Below are positions 49,051-62,147 of a stretch of DNA of 64,000 nucleotides, piece after piece; the first letter of the stretch is position 1; each line of letters starts with the position of its first letter. A program made the translations under genes and the position numbers. This DNA is from Imbricaverruca yamaguchii (Eukaryota > Arthropoda > Thecostraca > Neoverrucidae). The stretch covers positions 2,837,501-2,901,500 of the forward strand of contig JAOTOL010001638.1 of assembly GCA_034440575.1 (NCBI GenBank). Reading direction: 5' to 3'. The notes under the pieces were generated by a model. The model saw only the letters and a program-made list of their open reading frames with translations, searched no databases and was not told the DNA's origin.

Positions 49051-49770
49051 TTCACGCGCCATGTCTCGGGGAGTCTTCTTACGCCCCATCCTGATTAATT
49101 TTTCATCTGGTGAGAACGGAAAAACGGCAGCTCGTAGTATCACATGTTTTTCAGCACCTTTTCGATTGACCTTTTTGTGTCGGAAGTGAAAACTTCAACC
49201 TAAAGTCATGTAAGGTCATTGACGTAGCTCTGGTCAAAAAGGCCCAGCTCCAAGAATATGTGTGGATCGATAATTGGTAGTCCTCAGGATATATTGAAAT
49301 ACGTGCTACGCGAGTGCAATTGGGCAGTGTGTCCAAAACATCTATCTCAGATTTTTGTTTGAGGCTACTTTAGAGTCTTCGGTCACGACCAATTTTGTCT
49401 AATTTTAGGCAAATGTTTCAATTTCACGATATGCATGCTCGCCTAAGATGATTTTTTGCCCAGCTCTGCACGCAGAGGCATCAGGAGAAGCTCCTTGTAC
49501 AAATTGTTTAACCTCCTTCATGTGGCCTGGGGCTAGGTCCCGATAAAGTCCGCTATGATGGGTAAGCCTATATAGAGGAACTGCTGTTTTTTTGCTTATT
49601 TCGAGCTTTCATTGTTTATATTACCTTTAAGTTGTGTTGTACGACCTGAACTACCTTAATTTGCGTGCAACGCTTAGATTGGAAGTTAGAATTTAATGAT
49701 CCCGCCCCTTCCTCCCCTCCCCTTCCAAGACCGGATGTTCCGATCTGACCGGAGAGACGGCGAGGGTTAA
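49051..49770. mobile_element. Decayed TTAA family A-like element, copy 4 (about 720 bp)
   Basis: The right end GACGGCGAGGGTTAA matches the family A right end at 14 of 15 bases and is preceded by GATCTGACCGGAGA as in copies 1 and 3. The proposed left end TTCACGCGCCATGTCTCGG, followed by TCTTCTTACGCCCC, resembles the family A left end but TTAA is mutated to TTCA. Short direct or inverted AGGTCA-like motifs (near 49168 and 49213) are present. The left boundary is inferred. Confidence 0.6.
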
Positions 49771-52700
49771 GAAATGGGATGTTTTCTGACGACGATGGCC
49801 GAAACTGTGATAGTTTATAGTTGTAATATCCATAGAGTTATATAGCGGCATAGTTCAGGAAATAGCAGTGTCTCCATCCGATTGACATCTCTAACGATGT
49901 ATACTCAACTAGTTATAGTAATCACAATGTTAGTTACGGCTGCTGTCACCTGGATTTGTGACCACATGCTTTTGGTATGATCATGGCTAGGTTAAAATAT
50001 TGTTATAAAATCTGCATATTACATATCGACATCCTTTGTTACCATGCCACTATTATTTAGGTGGACATAAAACGGAAGAAGGCTGGGATATGTTTGCAGG
50101 GTGACATAGATATTGCTCAGACTGTAAAGTCGCGGGTGCTGCATGTTGAACACCAAATTAGCGTGGTTGCCAAATGCTATATATGAGTGTCAATATGCCA
50201 GATGCCGCAATGGCCGGAATAGAGGCACAAGTTACAAACCTGCACATCAATGCAGGAAGTAACACTGACAAAACAGAATATCGTGAGTTTAGCAAGATGT
50301 ATTCAATTGATAACGAGTGCATTCATAATGTTTGGTCTTAATTTTCGGAACAAAATGTGGCTAGTGACATACAAGAACGTTAAATTGCTGCACGTGTCAC
50401 AGGCCTAATAATTGTGATAGGCATGCAACTTGGAATTGCATCAGTCTTTATCAGGGATGTTTCTTGTGGGTGTTACTAAAGGTATTATGTTTGATGACAA
50501 ATATTTATCAAATACATTTGTCGTGCAGTTTGGATTCAAATACATCATGCAAATACATCACGGGGAGTCATTAGCGACTTTCTTTTATCACGACATATGA
50601 CAACATTAGGAGCTTCCTTGCTATTGGGAATGCCAGATGGTCCGTCCACAGTTGCAGGTATCATGACTATTTGAATTCATTTGTCTATTTCCGTTCGCAT
50701 TTGATCCTGCATTGGTACTCCGTATCGCCGAAGTAGTCAAGGTGATCTCCGACGGACATGACAGGCATAGACAATCACGGTCCACGGTGGCACCCCCTCT
50801 TCCAACGTGACTATCCATAATGAGGAATACGCTTACTTTCTTCACTCCTTGTATTGCTCAAGTTCATAAAATTGTTTTCAGTTCGTCGCATTTTAATACT
50901 AAATGATGTCGAACACAGCATTTGCTCCTATGTGCCCTTCCATCATATACGTGGCATCCGCCATCTCTGATCATGTGGTTCATCTGGTAGGCTGAGTTGC
51001 CTACCGTTTTGACTGTCTAGAAGATCTTTCCGATTAGCACTGAGCTGCTAAACAATTTGCAGAATTATCGCAAAGAAGAGGAAGTACTTTTGTTCACAGC
51101 AATTTAATGTGAGCCGAACATCCCCTTACAAAAACGCAGCATGGGAGAGTGATGGGTCAGGGGGCCAAAACAAAAGTTGTATGAAGGGTAGTTTCGAGAG
51201 GAAAAGAAATTGAATGCAATGACTTAATATTTTCACTCACGGGAGGTCGTGTGAAAGGATAATTGCTTTATAGAACGTTGTTCAGCGATTTTGGGATGCA
51301 AATTTAGATGGCGACAAGGGATTCCTTGTGGGAAAAAGGTTTGTTTATATGAAACGTTCACCTTTTAATATTGACCCACATCGGCTGGTCTCTCTATCTC
51401 AAATCGATATCGTGATATCTCAGTTCGTCATCTAATATACCGTTTCCCTATTGGCTGAATGCTTTCTGGTATGTGGGCTTCAATCTACCGCACACAGCTC
51501 CGATACACTCTTCACCACGGAAATTGATTTACCTCGATTATGGTGCTGTAATTAACATCCAATGCATGCTCATCCTTCATCTTAGGAGGTCCATTTTATG
51601 TATCATGTCTGAAAGTACTGCATTAGTGGCAACATTATCAACATTTCGGCACCACGGCATCATTAAATGTAAGGCTACCCTTGTGCCAAATGTCCGACCT
51701 TGACCTACTAATGCACTATTTTCGGACTTGGCCACTAAAGTAAACCTTCTGGGATAACGAAGCCACTGTTTATCGTCTATTACTTGCGAATTATGACGAG
51801 AAGCCTCCAGGAGCTGAGCAAAATTATTCTTGGCCATATTAATGCAACCTTCATTTCATCAACACTTACACATATATGGCCATGCTTTTCTAAATCTACA
51901 ACTACAAAGTATCAAAATACGTGGTGTATATTTTCTCACATATGTACAAATCATGATAGATCCGAAGTAAAAAGGATGACATTTGTGCATTGCATGGCGG
52001 AAAAGCAAAAACATACAACAGTCAATGGGTAAACACAAGGGCTGCTGCTGTTGGGCCCATAAGTGAGGCTCTTCCGTGGCTACTGAGACTTTGTGGTATG
52101 CTAATTCATCGTCATAGCTGATAATCCGTGACATTTCGCCGTGATTGAACGAGAAAGCCTTGAGATTGGCAAAATGGAGAAATTAATTCCCCTTCCCCAC
52201 CGGCGCGCATTTCTCGGATACGAAACATTGCACTTGTCAGCGGTTACCAGTGCATTTGTTAAGTTGCCTTCTCCGGTAGCTGGTAAGTGGGATTAACTTG
52301 TGTCCATCTTTACCTCGACTCTTAGCAAAACCTTATCCAACTTTCTCCACTTATCTCCATGGCATCACATTTCTTGCACCTATCTCATTGCACTACGTTT
52401 CGTTGACTGTTTTGGCTCTGTGGTGTGTGGTGTGATAGGCCGCCATATGCGTGACCACAGCGCAAATACAACTTGAGCTGATGTGCGACACGAATTTTGT
52501 ACTCGCATAAATCTAGCTCCTTCATGCGAAGTTATCCATAACCAAGTATGTCCAAAAGAGAGTTTTTGTCATCGACGAGCTCTCAGCAAGTACGTGTAAT
52601 ACACATACAGAATTATGTGATATGGGTGAAGGATTTCCCTGGACTTCATTTTCACCCAGAATGCACTTTTCCATCGGATAAACTTGGCCCTGCACAGAGT

Positions 52701-53359
52701 TTGCAATCATTTTGATAACTACCTGATATTTAGTTAACTAATTCGGATAACTAGGGTACGATGTGAAGCCGGTCATAGTGACCTGGTGGGATTGGGATTC
52801 ATTTAGCTGCTTTTTCGATTAGGATATAATTGGCTGTATTCCACACGTTATCACATATAATGAGGGAATCAATATAAAATTTCATATAGAAACAGGCATC
52901 TGGGTAGGATGTCGGGCGGCGGAACAGCAAGGATGGGCATGAATACCGAGTCGAAGCAAAATAAATAATGGGTGTGTGAGATAAGTATATCCTATGCGGA
53001 TCTGTGATATGAATTTTATTGGTGGCGGTTTGTTTGATATAATGACATTTAGGTATCGACGACTAATTTGGTTGCCCGCTACTTTGTTCTTTTCATCAAC
53101 CATGATTGATGGTTTTTGTGTTGACAAGTTTTTGATGAGTATTTTTTGCATTGTGCGTCACATGCCTAAATTTAAAAGGCCCTGCATTAACAACAACCCA
53201 GACCAGGCTGGCTCCAGACAACACTTGAACCATTGAGGTTATCGTTGGTTCATCCTACCGCACTGAATTGTCGCATGTTGCGACCGTGCAGAAAATCGTC
53301 GGCAGAAGCGTTCCATTAGCCCGCCTCAGAAATTGCGTGACCCGCTAATAACGAAATTG
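49771..53359. other. Non-coding stretch upstream of the plus-strand nAChR gene
   Basis: About 3.6 kb of AT-rich DNA with no frame over 92 codons and no recognised repeat or RNA gene. Distal promoter elements for the plus-strand nAChR gene could lie here, but I cannot name any. Confidence 0.4.
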
Positions 53360-53522
53360 GATTACGGCGACGCTGCCGGCGCAGTTGCGCCGCCGACCGC
53401 TAGATGTCTCGCGCGTGCGTGGCCCAGTCGGACGGCGGCGAGCCCCGGCAGCGGACGCCGGCATCCGCTGGCGAGATGAGCGGAGCCGCGCCGTGCGGCC
53501 GGTGGTGCTGGCGTGACGCGTG
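53360..53522 (+). promoter_or_regulatory. GC/CpG-rich region upstream of the plus-strand nAChR exon (5' UTR and promoter candidate)
   Basis: Composition switches abruptly from AT-rich to very GC- and CpG-rich at about 53360 and remains so through the exon and the start of intron 1. This mirrors the arrangement at 10179-10580 for the other nAChR exon. No TATA box or initiator is evident. Confidence 0.5.
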
Positions 53523-53756
53523 ATGGCAGCCGACGTGTCGCAGCCGGCGGCGGGTGCGGCGCGCACCCGGCACGCGCTGGCCACGCTGCTCGTGACGCTG
53601 TGTTGTCTCGTGGCGCCTACCCGCACCAACCCGGACGCCAAGCGGCTGTACGACGATCTGCTCTCCAATTACAACCGGCTCATCCGGCCGGTGGCCAACT
53701 CCAGCGAGCGCATCACCGTCAAACTGGGCCTGCGCCTGTCGCAGCTGATGGACCTG
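53523..53756 (+). CDS. Nicotinic acetylcholine receptor alpha-type subunit, first coding exon (partial gene)
   Basis: Encodes 78 residues from ATG 53523 (in-frame GTG at 53520 is not needed). Residues 1-35 give an N-terminal Ala/Gln-rich stretch and a hydrophobic core ([14 protein letters not shown]) of a signal peptide. The mature start [22 protein letters not shown] follows in two blocks, then [21 protein letters not shown], the N-terminal helix and first strand of the extracellular acetylcholine-binding domain. NSS at residues 59-61 is a possible glycosylation sequon. The exon ends in phase 0 at GTGAGT, exactly the boundary used by the minus-strand copy at 9975. Over the mature 43 residues the two differ at about nine to ten positions, so they are paralogues and not a recent duplicate. 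Exon 2 is not visible before the window ends, so intron 1 is at least 10.2 kb. Confidence 0.92.
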
Positions 53757-53762
53757 GTGAGT
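53757..53762 (+). promoter_or_regulatory. Splice donor (GTGAGT) of plus-strand nAChR exon 1
   Basis: GAC CTG is followed by GTGAGT. Continued translation leaves the nAChR family and meets a stop within four codons. Confidence 0.87.
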
Positions 53763-53763
53763 G

Positions 53764-54050
53764 GCTGGTAGATGGGCCAGGAGGCGGGCTAGGAGGCGGG
53801 CCAGAAGGCTGGCCGGGAGACTGGCCGGGAGACTGGCCGGGAGACTGGCCGGGAGACTACTGGCCGGGAGACTCGCCGGCCGGGATGCGGGACGGGAGGC
53901 TGGCCGGCCGGGAGGCGGGACGGGAGGCGGGACGGGAGGCGGGACGGGAGGCGGGACGGGAGGCGGGACGGGAGGCGGGACGGGAGGCGGGACGGGAGGC
54001 GGGACGGGAGTCGGGACGGGAGGCTGGCCGAGGGGCTGGCCGGGAGTCTG
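53764..54050. repeat. 12-bp G-rich minisatellite at the start of nAChR intron 1
   Basis: It begins 2 bp after the donor hexamer. The first part has units GGGAGACTGGCC; the second has units GGGACGGGAGGC, about 22-24 units in total. Runs of GGG on the coding strand recur every few bases, so G-quadruplex formation is possible. Because 12 is a multiple of 3, frames such as (GREA)n or (RLAG)n stay open; they are intronic artefacts. Confidence 0.93.
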
Positions 54051-55415
54051 ATCTGCGCCGCCGCCGGCCGCCCCCGCCAGGCGTGGCCCACCAGAACTGG
54101 GAAAACTTATCGCGCCCAGTGCCGCTGAATGTCACTGACCCGTCGCCGCCTGCGGCGACAGCTGGCCAGCCACACTGTATACGGTGCTGGCTGAGGTCAG
54201 ATCAATGTATCGGAAGCGTGGCCGATCCGCCGGCCGTCACCAGCGGCAGCACAGCTTGAGACAATCGGCGGGTGCTGAGGACTGGGCCTGACCCTGACCA
54301 GTGCGAGGCACGATAGCATGCGCGGGCTTCCGCCCTGGTATAGGGCTTGTTCCTGGTACTGCCCGGTTCAATTCTTACCGTATGCAATGCGCGAAGCGCT
54401 TAGGCGACAGATAACAACGGACCTTGTTTGGTCTAGCACTGCGAAGGTATCTCCTAATATGACATCCAGGCAACTCACGGAGGTTAAAGCTTTTACAAAC
54501 AAACCAACATATGAATGAACTTAATCGCATCCAGTGGCATCACACGATGTTTCACACATTGCCATTAGATATGTCGTAGACATCATTTCCGGTGGTGCGA
54601 TGGGCACAATCAGCTCTGACAATCCAAACGAGGGACAGCAACCGTGCATACCTTCTATGCAACATTATGCTTAGGAGTGATCCAAGTGGAAAGCGCCCCC
54701 GGATCTCACCCTGAATACCATGCAAAAATCGACTGGCTGTAAGTATCATGAGGCATAAGAAGCTGATATATCAGAAACATATCGAACTGGGTTCAGCAGT
54801 GTCCGATAGCACTGTTGAAACTCATGTTTTCATCTAAGAACTGAAGAAATAGCTGAAGCTTAGTTTTGTGCCCGGATTCGAACTTCCCGAGTACATCCAT
54901 TGTGTACTATACGGGACTAGAAACAGGTGCCAATGAGGTGATGAATTCGCACCCTCTAAATAGACATCTGATCCAATGCATTTTATGCCTTGCTCCAATA
55001 GATTTCGTCATTAGTATGTCAGAATCACTGCATCCACAACCATTCATATGTAGTACAATCGATAGTGGAGCGAAAGAAGTGCACGCATTTCACCCAGCGA
55101 GCTAAGTACGAAGACAGGGCGCTCGATTTATATTAAGCTGGTATGTACCTTCGACACGTTCATCAGGGCGACGAATCTGGCTCCTAAAGCAGATTAAAAG
55201 TAACTGGATGTTCAATGGACGACAATCGTCCTGATCACCGCAGTGATACCGAGCCGACCTGACGTGCGCTTCTTGCAACTGTCGACTGCTGGACTAAGCT
55301 ATTAGCTACACTTGGAATTGGAATTTAAGGACAATGTAAAGTGATATAGTGTTTGTATGGCTCAACTTTACAAGCATGCAGCGATGCGATAGGCGAACAT
55401 ATCAACCAGTGGAGA
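54051..55415. other. Intron 1 sequence of the plus-strand nAChR gene, nothing recognised
   Basis: GC-rich to about 54300, then AT-rich. No exon-like nAChR block and no repeat family were recognised. Confidence 0.4.
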
Positions 55416-55417
55416 GA

Positions 55418-55422
55418 GAGGG

Positions 55423-55477
<55 letters not shown>

Positions 55478-55665
55478 GAGAGTGAGAGTGAGAGAGAGAG
55501 AGAAAGACGGATAGAGAGAGACTGCGAGAGAGACTGGGAGAGAGAGAGACTGCGAGAGAGACTGGGAGAGAGAGAGAGACTGGGAGAAAGAAACTGGGAG
55601 AGAGGGCCTGGGAGAGAGACTGGGAGAGAGAGGGAGACTGGGAGAGAGACCGGGAGAGATACAAG
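55418..55665. repeat. (GA)n and GAGAGACTGG-type repeat
   Basis: About 70 bp of mostly pure GA are followed by roughly 170 bp of a degenerate unit GAGAGACTGGGAGAGA. The Arg/Glu and Ser/Leu frames on the two strands are artefacts. Confidence 0.93.
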
Positions 55666-55683
55666 AGAATGCTAAATACTGAT

Positions 55684-55880
<197 letters not shown>

Positions 55881-58800
55881 GCGTGTGTGCGTGTATACGA
55901 ATTTTGCATATGGACTTCGATAAACATACGCATATCATAACCAGTTTTTTCTCCCGAACAGCTTAAGATGTTGTTAAAGTAGGCTCAGAGTCGAGGAGGT
56001 AGCATTACTGCAGCGTCTTTCTCGTATGAATTGCGACATTCCGAAGTTTTTTCCCACTCGTTGACAATGTAAAATAGCAGCGCTAACATAACTTGAAAGT
56101 GCTCTATTCATGTGTCAAACAGTGCTTGTTATCTTCGGTAATTCACCGGGTATTGGGGAAAATTGTTTGCTGTCTCAGCATGGCTGTCACTTTGTGCACA
56201 GTTCATTATGCAGTCATCTTCTAGGACTAAGGATTACCTGCAACACCTAGGATTAAGGTGTTGCAACAGGAACTGAAATATAGATTTACTAATAAAGCAT
56301 CCTGACATCGGTAAAAAAAAAACATTTTATTTCGGGTAGGTAGCATTACCTTTCGCGCAAAACATTCCAAAGAATGCTAGCACACATACAAACGCAATTC
56401 AAAATAACGAGTCACCGGATTATTGAAACCCACAATTGAAAGAGCACTGAACCCTGATATGGGAGCGGTTAGTCAAGCCACTGTGAGAAGGAGCAGGAGC
56501 GGGATTTTGGTTTGGGTTTTCCATGTAGTAGTCGTTTGTATTCGGCACTGCGAACGTCACAATGAGCCATACTGGGGCCTAGTGCCGTGGGACGTTCGTA
56601 AGGCCGCAAGGGACCGCCCGCCCCTCCGTAAGTTCATAAGTTATCAGGACAAAAGTTGCATTACAACTAAAACAACTAGTCCACCGTCACAACTAGTGCT
56701 GTGCGAAGAGGACCTCAATCTCTAGGACTTGGTTAACTCAGGGGGATGCGCCGAGGAGCTCGACAACCCCGATCCAATTTAGCGGACGGGTAGAAATGGG
56801 CAAGTTATCCTACCTGATCATGGTTGGAGGATTAGTGTTATAGGACCGGATGAAGGGCAGGGATGTTGACATCGTGTGGATATTATAATTAAAGCAGATG
56901 GATGAAGGAGACACTCTTAGTCTGACTCCTCCCAATTGGACATAAACTCTTCGTCGGGTCTTTGAAGAACCCAATCCCCACCAAGGAAAGGTAGCGCCTC
57001 GTCGAATGACAGGTGCGTACTAGACCATACCATAGATAATAACCTTCGATATGTTAAAACGTAAAAGGTACACATGGTCAACTTAAGATAATAACCTCAA
57101 GCATCAATTGAACACCAAATGTCCATATGGGCTTCAGTGCGGCTGCAAGGAGCATGAAGTTAGTCGATAGATCGGCTGCAAGGATGACTTGTTGGTCTAT
57201 ATGTATTAGGGATAGGAAACTAGCTATGGACAGCAATGCAGCATTGCGGTTTTTGTTATGATTTTGTGACGATGTAACGTTCAAATGGCACTGTCCTGTG
57301 TCGCCACCAGCCGGGAAGTCGAGGCAAGTGGCTATTGTCACCCCTCCCATCCGGTCAAGTTGCATAGCTGACCCCGACGCCGTCGGCCGCCGCTGTCTGA
57401 CGGATGTTGACATGTCAGTAACTGACAGTAGGACGTGACCGTCATGGATGTATAGTGTTGTGACAGCCTATTCTGGGAACCCTCTGGGCAAGTGTGCGTG
57501 TGTATATGTGTACGTGACATATAGACATATGTGTGAGTAGATGAAGAGCATGACAATTGTCTAACTGAACTCGTGCGTGAGTATGGCTGAATGGAATGAC
57601 AGTGAGATCACAGTAGTATGACTGTGATGTGATGTCTCGAATGCAGCTGTCTGTGTCATGTCAAGTGTATGTTAGGTGTCCGTAGTGCGAAGTATGAACC
57701 TGTAATGTCAGGTGTGTTCCGAGTGCAGTATGAGTGCATGTGGAATGACTGAGGTACGACGGACACCATGCCACGTGACCAATGTCTGTGTGTCCTACAA
57801 TGTCTAGTATACATGTATGACTGCGGGTCTGTCTTAAAGGTATGTCTGTGATTTATCAATGGAATTAGGACGTGGAATGGTGAATGACTGCTGGATAACT
57901 GTTCATGATATGTGACAGCTCCTGAGATGTAGTTTGGCTGTAGCGCCTCGAATCTACCGGCTGCCTGTGTGCAGCGTGGTGCAGCTGATGTAAGCAGGTT
58001 ATGGAATTCTGCGTCTGTCGCCAACAGTAGAGTCGGCCGACCGGGGCCGAGGCTCAGAGATGTCTGAGCTGGCGGAATGTCTCTGATTTAGACAGTACGA
58101 CCAGAGGAGCAGTTCAGTGCACCGGACATTGTTCTCGATAGTTCAGAGTCGCGTGACGATGATGTGGCCCTGGCATGAGGCCAAGGGCGGTGGCCCTGAG
58201 GTGATATAGGCGCCGAGCGAGATGGATCTCACTCCCTCTTACTGACTGGACGCCGGGCCTTGCGCCCGAACAGGTCGCCGCAAGGCGGCTGTCCGGTGAC
58301 CAGCCGCCCGTGCTCACCACTGGAGGTATGTTGGAGTCTGTCTGAAATCGCTGTGCGACTGTTGAGATGCAATCTTTTGAGATGAGAGTTAGTATGTTTC
58401 GAGACCGGTCTGTGTGCAAGTTAGAGATTGTATGTGAACGTTGTTAACAAGATATTTTGTGATGCCTGTCAAGACATGTATTTGAATCAGAGCCCTAAGA
58501 TTAAGACTCAGAGTTATTGAAATTATACCGGGGTTCTAAAAATCGCAAACGTCGAGGTCCTATAGTCTATTCACATGCCTAATGGAGGTTTACCTCAGAC
58601 AATGTTGCGAAAATGTCTGATAAAGCTCTGGGGGAGCAAAACTTCCTTACAGCTTGAATAACCTTAGAGGTGTATAGGGACAGTGCTTCAATATGAATTC
58701 AGTCATCTATTAGCCTAAACACAACGTCACAATGTCATGCTAAGTTGCGCTAATCCACGATTTCGTTCAAATGTGGTCGGCATTCCCCTCTAGGACGTCA

Positions 58801-61255
58801 TAGCTCTGTGATCTAGCATGACGTGCCAAAGCAAATTACTCCAAAAAGCTGTGAAACGGACACCCCAGAGGGTACCAAAATGTCGAGGGGTGCCGTTGAG
58901 CGGTTCGGAAACTATCCACCAAAAACCTGGGGGTTCCATCATCCTCTTCCCCTATCCTACTTGAATACCCTAGTGAGGATTAAACCTCCCTAACGCATTC
59001 CGGACAACTGATGCATTCTGAAGCTATTCTGTTCCCGGAGTAGCCGTTTGCAATTAGCAAGTTATGCAGACTCCCAGACTCTGCCTGCATCCATCCTCAC
59101 CCCAGGAACCACATGTTGCTCTAGTCATTTGAGAAGAGAGAACTAATCCCTTTTAGTACGCATGTGATGAATGGACAGCGAAGAATATTAACTAGGTGCG
59201 GTCATGGGCTTCGCGTATAATTGTGTGAAATATCACCCATCCGTACGACCGGCGAATAAGGTGTCAAGAAAAGGGTGTCATCGCTGTGGAAAGAGCATGC
59301 TATGGAGAAGAAAATGTTCGGATGCTCCCCATTGATCTTGATCTAAAATCCCATCAAATTATTAATTCCATGCATCCAGATGCAAATTTTTCGTCCATGT
59401 ACCGCAGTACACCGCGAATTCCGAGGATTGTGCCCGTGGAAATCTTTCCCCGAAAGCGTGCATGCGAGCGATTGCAATGGAAGCGGTAGGCGGGGCGAGC
59501 ACCAGCTTCCCATAGTCACTCCCTTTACCTGCGTAAGCTGAACTCTCCAAACCGGATTATTTTTGGGTGAAAGATATGATCCATGACAGTGACAACACGT
59601 AAGACCGAAACCAAGAAGATTGGGCTGGCTTACAATATTTTCGATCAATTTTATTATCACATCAGCACCATCTCATAGTGAAATATTGTCGTGCACATTG
59701 GGCAGCAACCATTGCAACGACTATGCTGATGGCCAACAACTTTGTCGGAAAGACCTATTATTTTAGTTCATTTTCAAGGTGCTGGTGTTCTTTATGTGTA
59801 CAGTTATCTATATAGTGTACAAATAGCGGCGATACGATTTTACGCGTGGACCTACTGATGCTAGCTCGCACATAGAAGCACGGTAACCGGAGACTATGGG
59901 GTGCAAGGGAACTTGGGGCTTATTGTTTCTGGGAGACCATTGAGTTTTGCCGTACTCTTCGACAAGAGGAAAAATGAATGAACTAGGTTTTTAGGAGGCT
60001 TATGAAAATATAGGTATCTTAAGTTGTATGAGAAATGCCTTTATTTCCCTGACGGAATGCATTATGGAAAGGCGTTATTCGGATCTACGACGTCAAATTT
60101 CGTATACGTTACACCACAAGCCAGGATGGACTGAAGGAGCTTGCTGGTGTCATGAGCCATGACATTTGTTGTGCTGAAACGATTGGGAACAGGCTGGTAC
60201 TCAGTGTTGAATTGTATGGCCTCGTCTACATGTACCGTTGTGTCAATAATGACAGACCTTTACATTTAACGGGGGCTTCGCGATAACCTCAGAGTTGCAT
60301 CCAACCTCAGGGTTATTCACGAAGCGCCCACTTGTGATAAAGTAGTCCAGTTGAAAGGTTGCATACAAATCATGATAACGGATGGTTGCCAAAGCTTCAT
60401 ACTTATATTGTAGACGGCTCCAAAATAGCACGCAAAAGAAAACGGAATGTCCGCATCCGCCCCGCACTTCTCTCAAGGGGACCGCGTTAATTCATAACTT
60501 GACCGATGAATAATCATATTTAGCCAACATGATAGGGTTACAGAATTTAGGCTTAGGTTTGCATAGCAACTGTTTTCATGACAACGAGCAGCAGCAATTC
60601 CTCGTTTCCTGGCTTTCTAGTACGATACTAATGAATGTGGTGAAATGTGGATGTGCTGCCTACGTCGGCCCCCAACTCCACAACAAATTAGCATGCCACA
60701 TTCGGAAATAAGCCCTCACATTCACGCCTATCCACACATCGTAACCTTGTGTTGTGTTGTGTTATCAGCATACCTCGAACCAGCACTTGACAGAACATGT
60801 CGTTTGAACCTTTGCGCCAATGGCTAAATGTGATGCACTTACGACTTTCACACGACTAGTTTTACCTCTCCGTTGCGTCTCTTCCTAGGAATCATGGTGA
60901 TGACGTTGTTGAACAAAGCATGCCACTTGGTTGCTTGCTTTTTTACCCATCTATCGTGAGCTGGAAAATATAAGTAGTCTGATGGGTGCGCATGAGTACT
61001 CGTAGCGACTTAGTCAAAGTCAATGCCCTTGACCTGGTCTTAAGAGTCTCGCGTACGTGGTGGCCCACCGCATTCGCCTCGGGCATTAACCAACTATATC
61101 GCGTCAGGCGTGGTTACAGCCGGAACGCATCGCTGTCAAATGTCGCTAGCCACTTGGCATGTGCTTGATATGAATGTATGGCGAGACGACTGACAGAAGC
61201 AATGCCGACGGCACAGAATGTGGCGTCTGGCGCCAGACATCCGCGATTGCCCTGT
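55881..61255. other. Intron 1 sequence of the plus-strand nAChR gene, nothing recognised
   Basis: About 5.4 kb with no frame over 122 codons and no match to nAChR exon 2. A patch at 57960-58330 is somewhat GC-rich. No tRNA or element ends were identified. Confidence 0.4.
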
Positions 61256-61259
61256 CGAC

Positions 61260-61915
61260 GAACAGGGTCAGCTGTCAGCTGTCAGCTAGTCTGTCGGCTA
61301 CCAGGGTCAGCTGTCAGCTGTCAGCTGGTCTGTCGGCGAACAGGATCAGCTGTCAGCTGTCAGCTGGTCTGTCAGCGACCAGGGTCAGCTGTCAGCTGTC
61401 AGCTGGTCTGTAAGCGACTAGGGTCAGCTGTCAGCTGTCAGCTGGTCTGTTGGCGACCAGGGCCAGTTGTCAGCTGTCAGCTGGTCTGTCGGTGACCAGG
61501 GTAAGCTGTCAGCTGTCAGCTGGTCTGTCAGCGACTAGGATCAGCTGTCAGCTGTCAGCTGGTCTATTGGCGACCAGGGCCAGTTGTCAGCTGTCAGCTG
61601 GTCTTTCGGTTACCAGGGTCAGCTGTCAGCTGTCAGCTGGTCCGTCGCCGAACAGGGACAGCTGTCAGCTGTCAGCTGGTCTGTCGGTGACCAGGGTCAG
61701 CTGTCAGCTGGTCCGTCAGCGACTAGGGTCAGCTGTCAGCTGGTCTGTCGACGACCAGGGTCAGTTGTCAGCTGTCAGCTGGTCTGTCGGCTACCAGGGT
61801 CAGCTGTCAGCTGTCAGCTGGTCTGTCGGCGAACAAGGACAACTGTCAGCTGTCAGCTGGTCTGTCAGCGACCAGGGTCAGTTGTCAGCTGTCAGCTGGT
61901 CTGTCGGCGAACAGA
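61260..61915. repeat. 39-bp minisatellite built from the heptamer GTCAGCT
   Basis: About 17 units each have three tandem GTCAGCT heptamers plus an 18-bp part such as GGTCTGTCGGCGACCAGG. At least two units near 61697-61760 have only two heptamers (32 bp), showing slippage of the inner repeat. The period is 13 codons, so Ser/Gln/Leu/Val/Cys-rich frames of up to 164 codons stay open. I regard these as artefacts. CAGCTG E-box cores recur in every unit. Confidence 0.93.
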
Positions 61916-62105
61916 GCCAACTGCCAAAGCTGCACAAAGAGTAAACACTCACGATAAATAACATTTGTACCCACAGTAGTATTCTGTACAGGGCAAGGCA
62001 AAGTGAAGAGATGAATGCTGGCATTGAAGATGGTCTGCCATTCAGACCGTCTTCAGATCATCTTCACTAATTCAGCCCACGACGTGATGTGTTCCCACCG
62101 CAAAC

Positions 62106-62108
<3 letters not shown>

Positions 62109-62145
<37 letters not shown>
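62109..62145. repeat. (CT)n microsatellite
   Basis: A pure CT tract of about 36 bp. Confidence 0.95.

Positions 62146-62147
<2 letters not shown>

Noticed and set aside
53513..54259. 248-codon frame overlapping the plus nAChR exon
   Set aside because: It starts at GTG and runs out of frame with the recognised nAChR exon into the 12-bp intronic repeat; the nAChR frame plus donor explains the exon.
61260..61915. Repeat-spacer array of GTCAGCT blocks
   Set aside because: The 18-bp parts between the heptamers are near-identical, not unique spacers. It is a tandem repeat.
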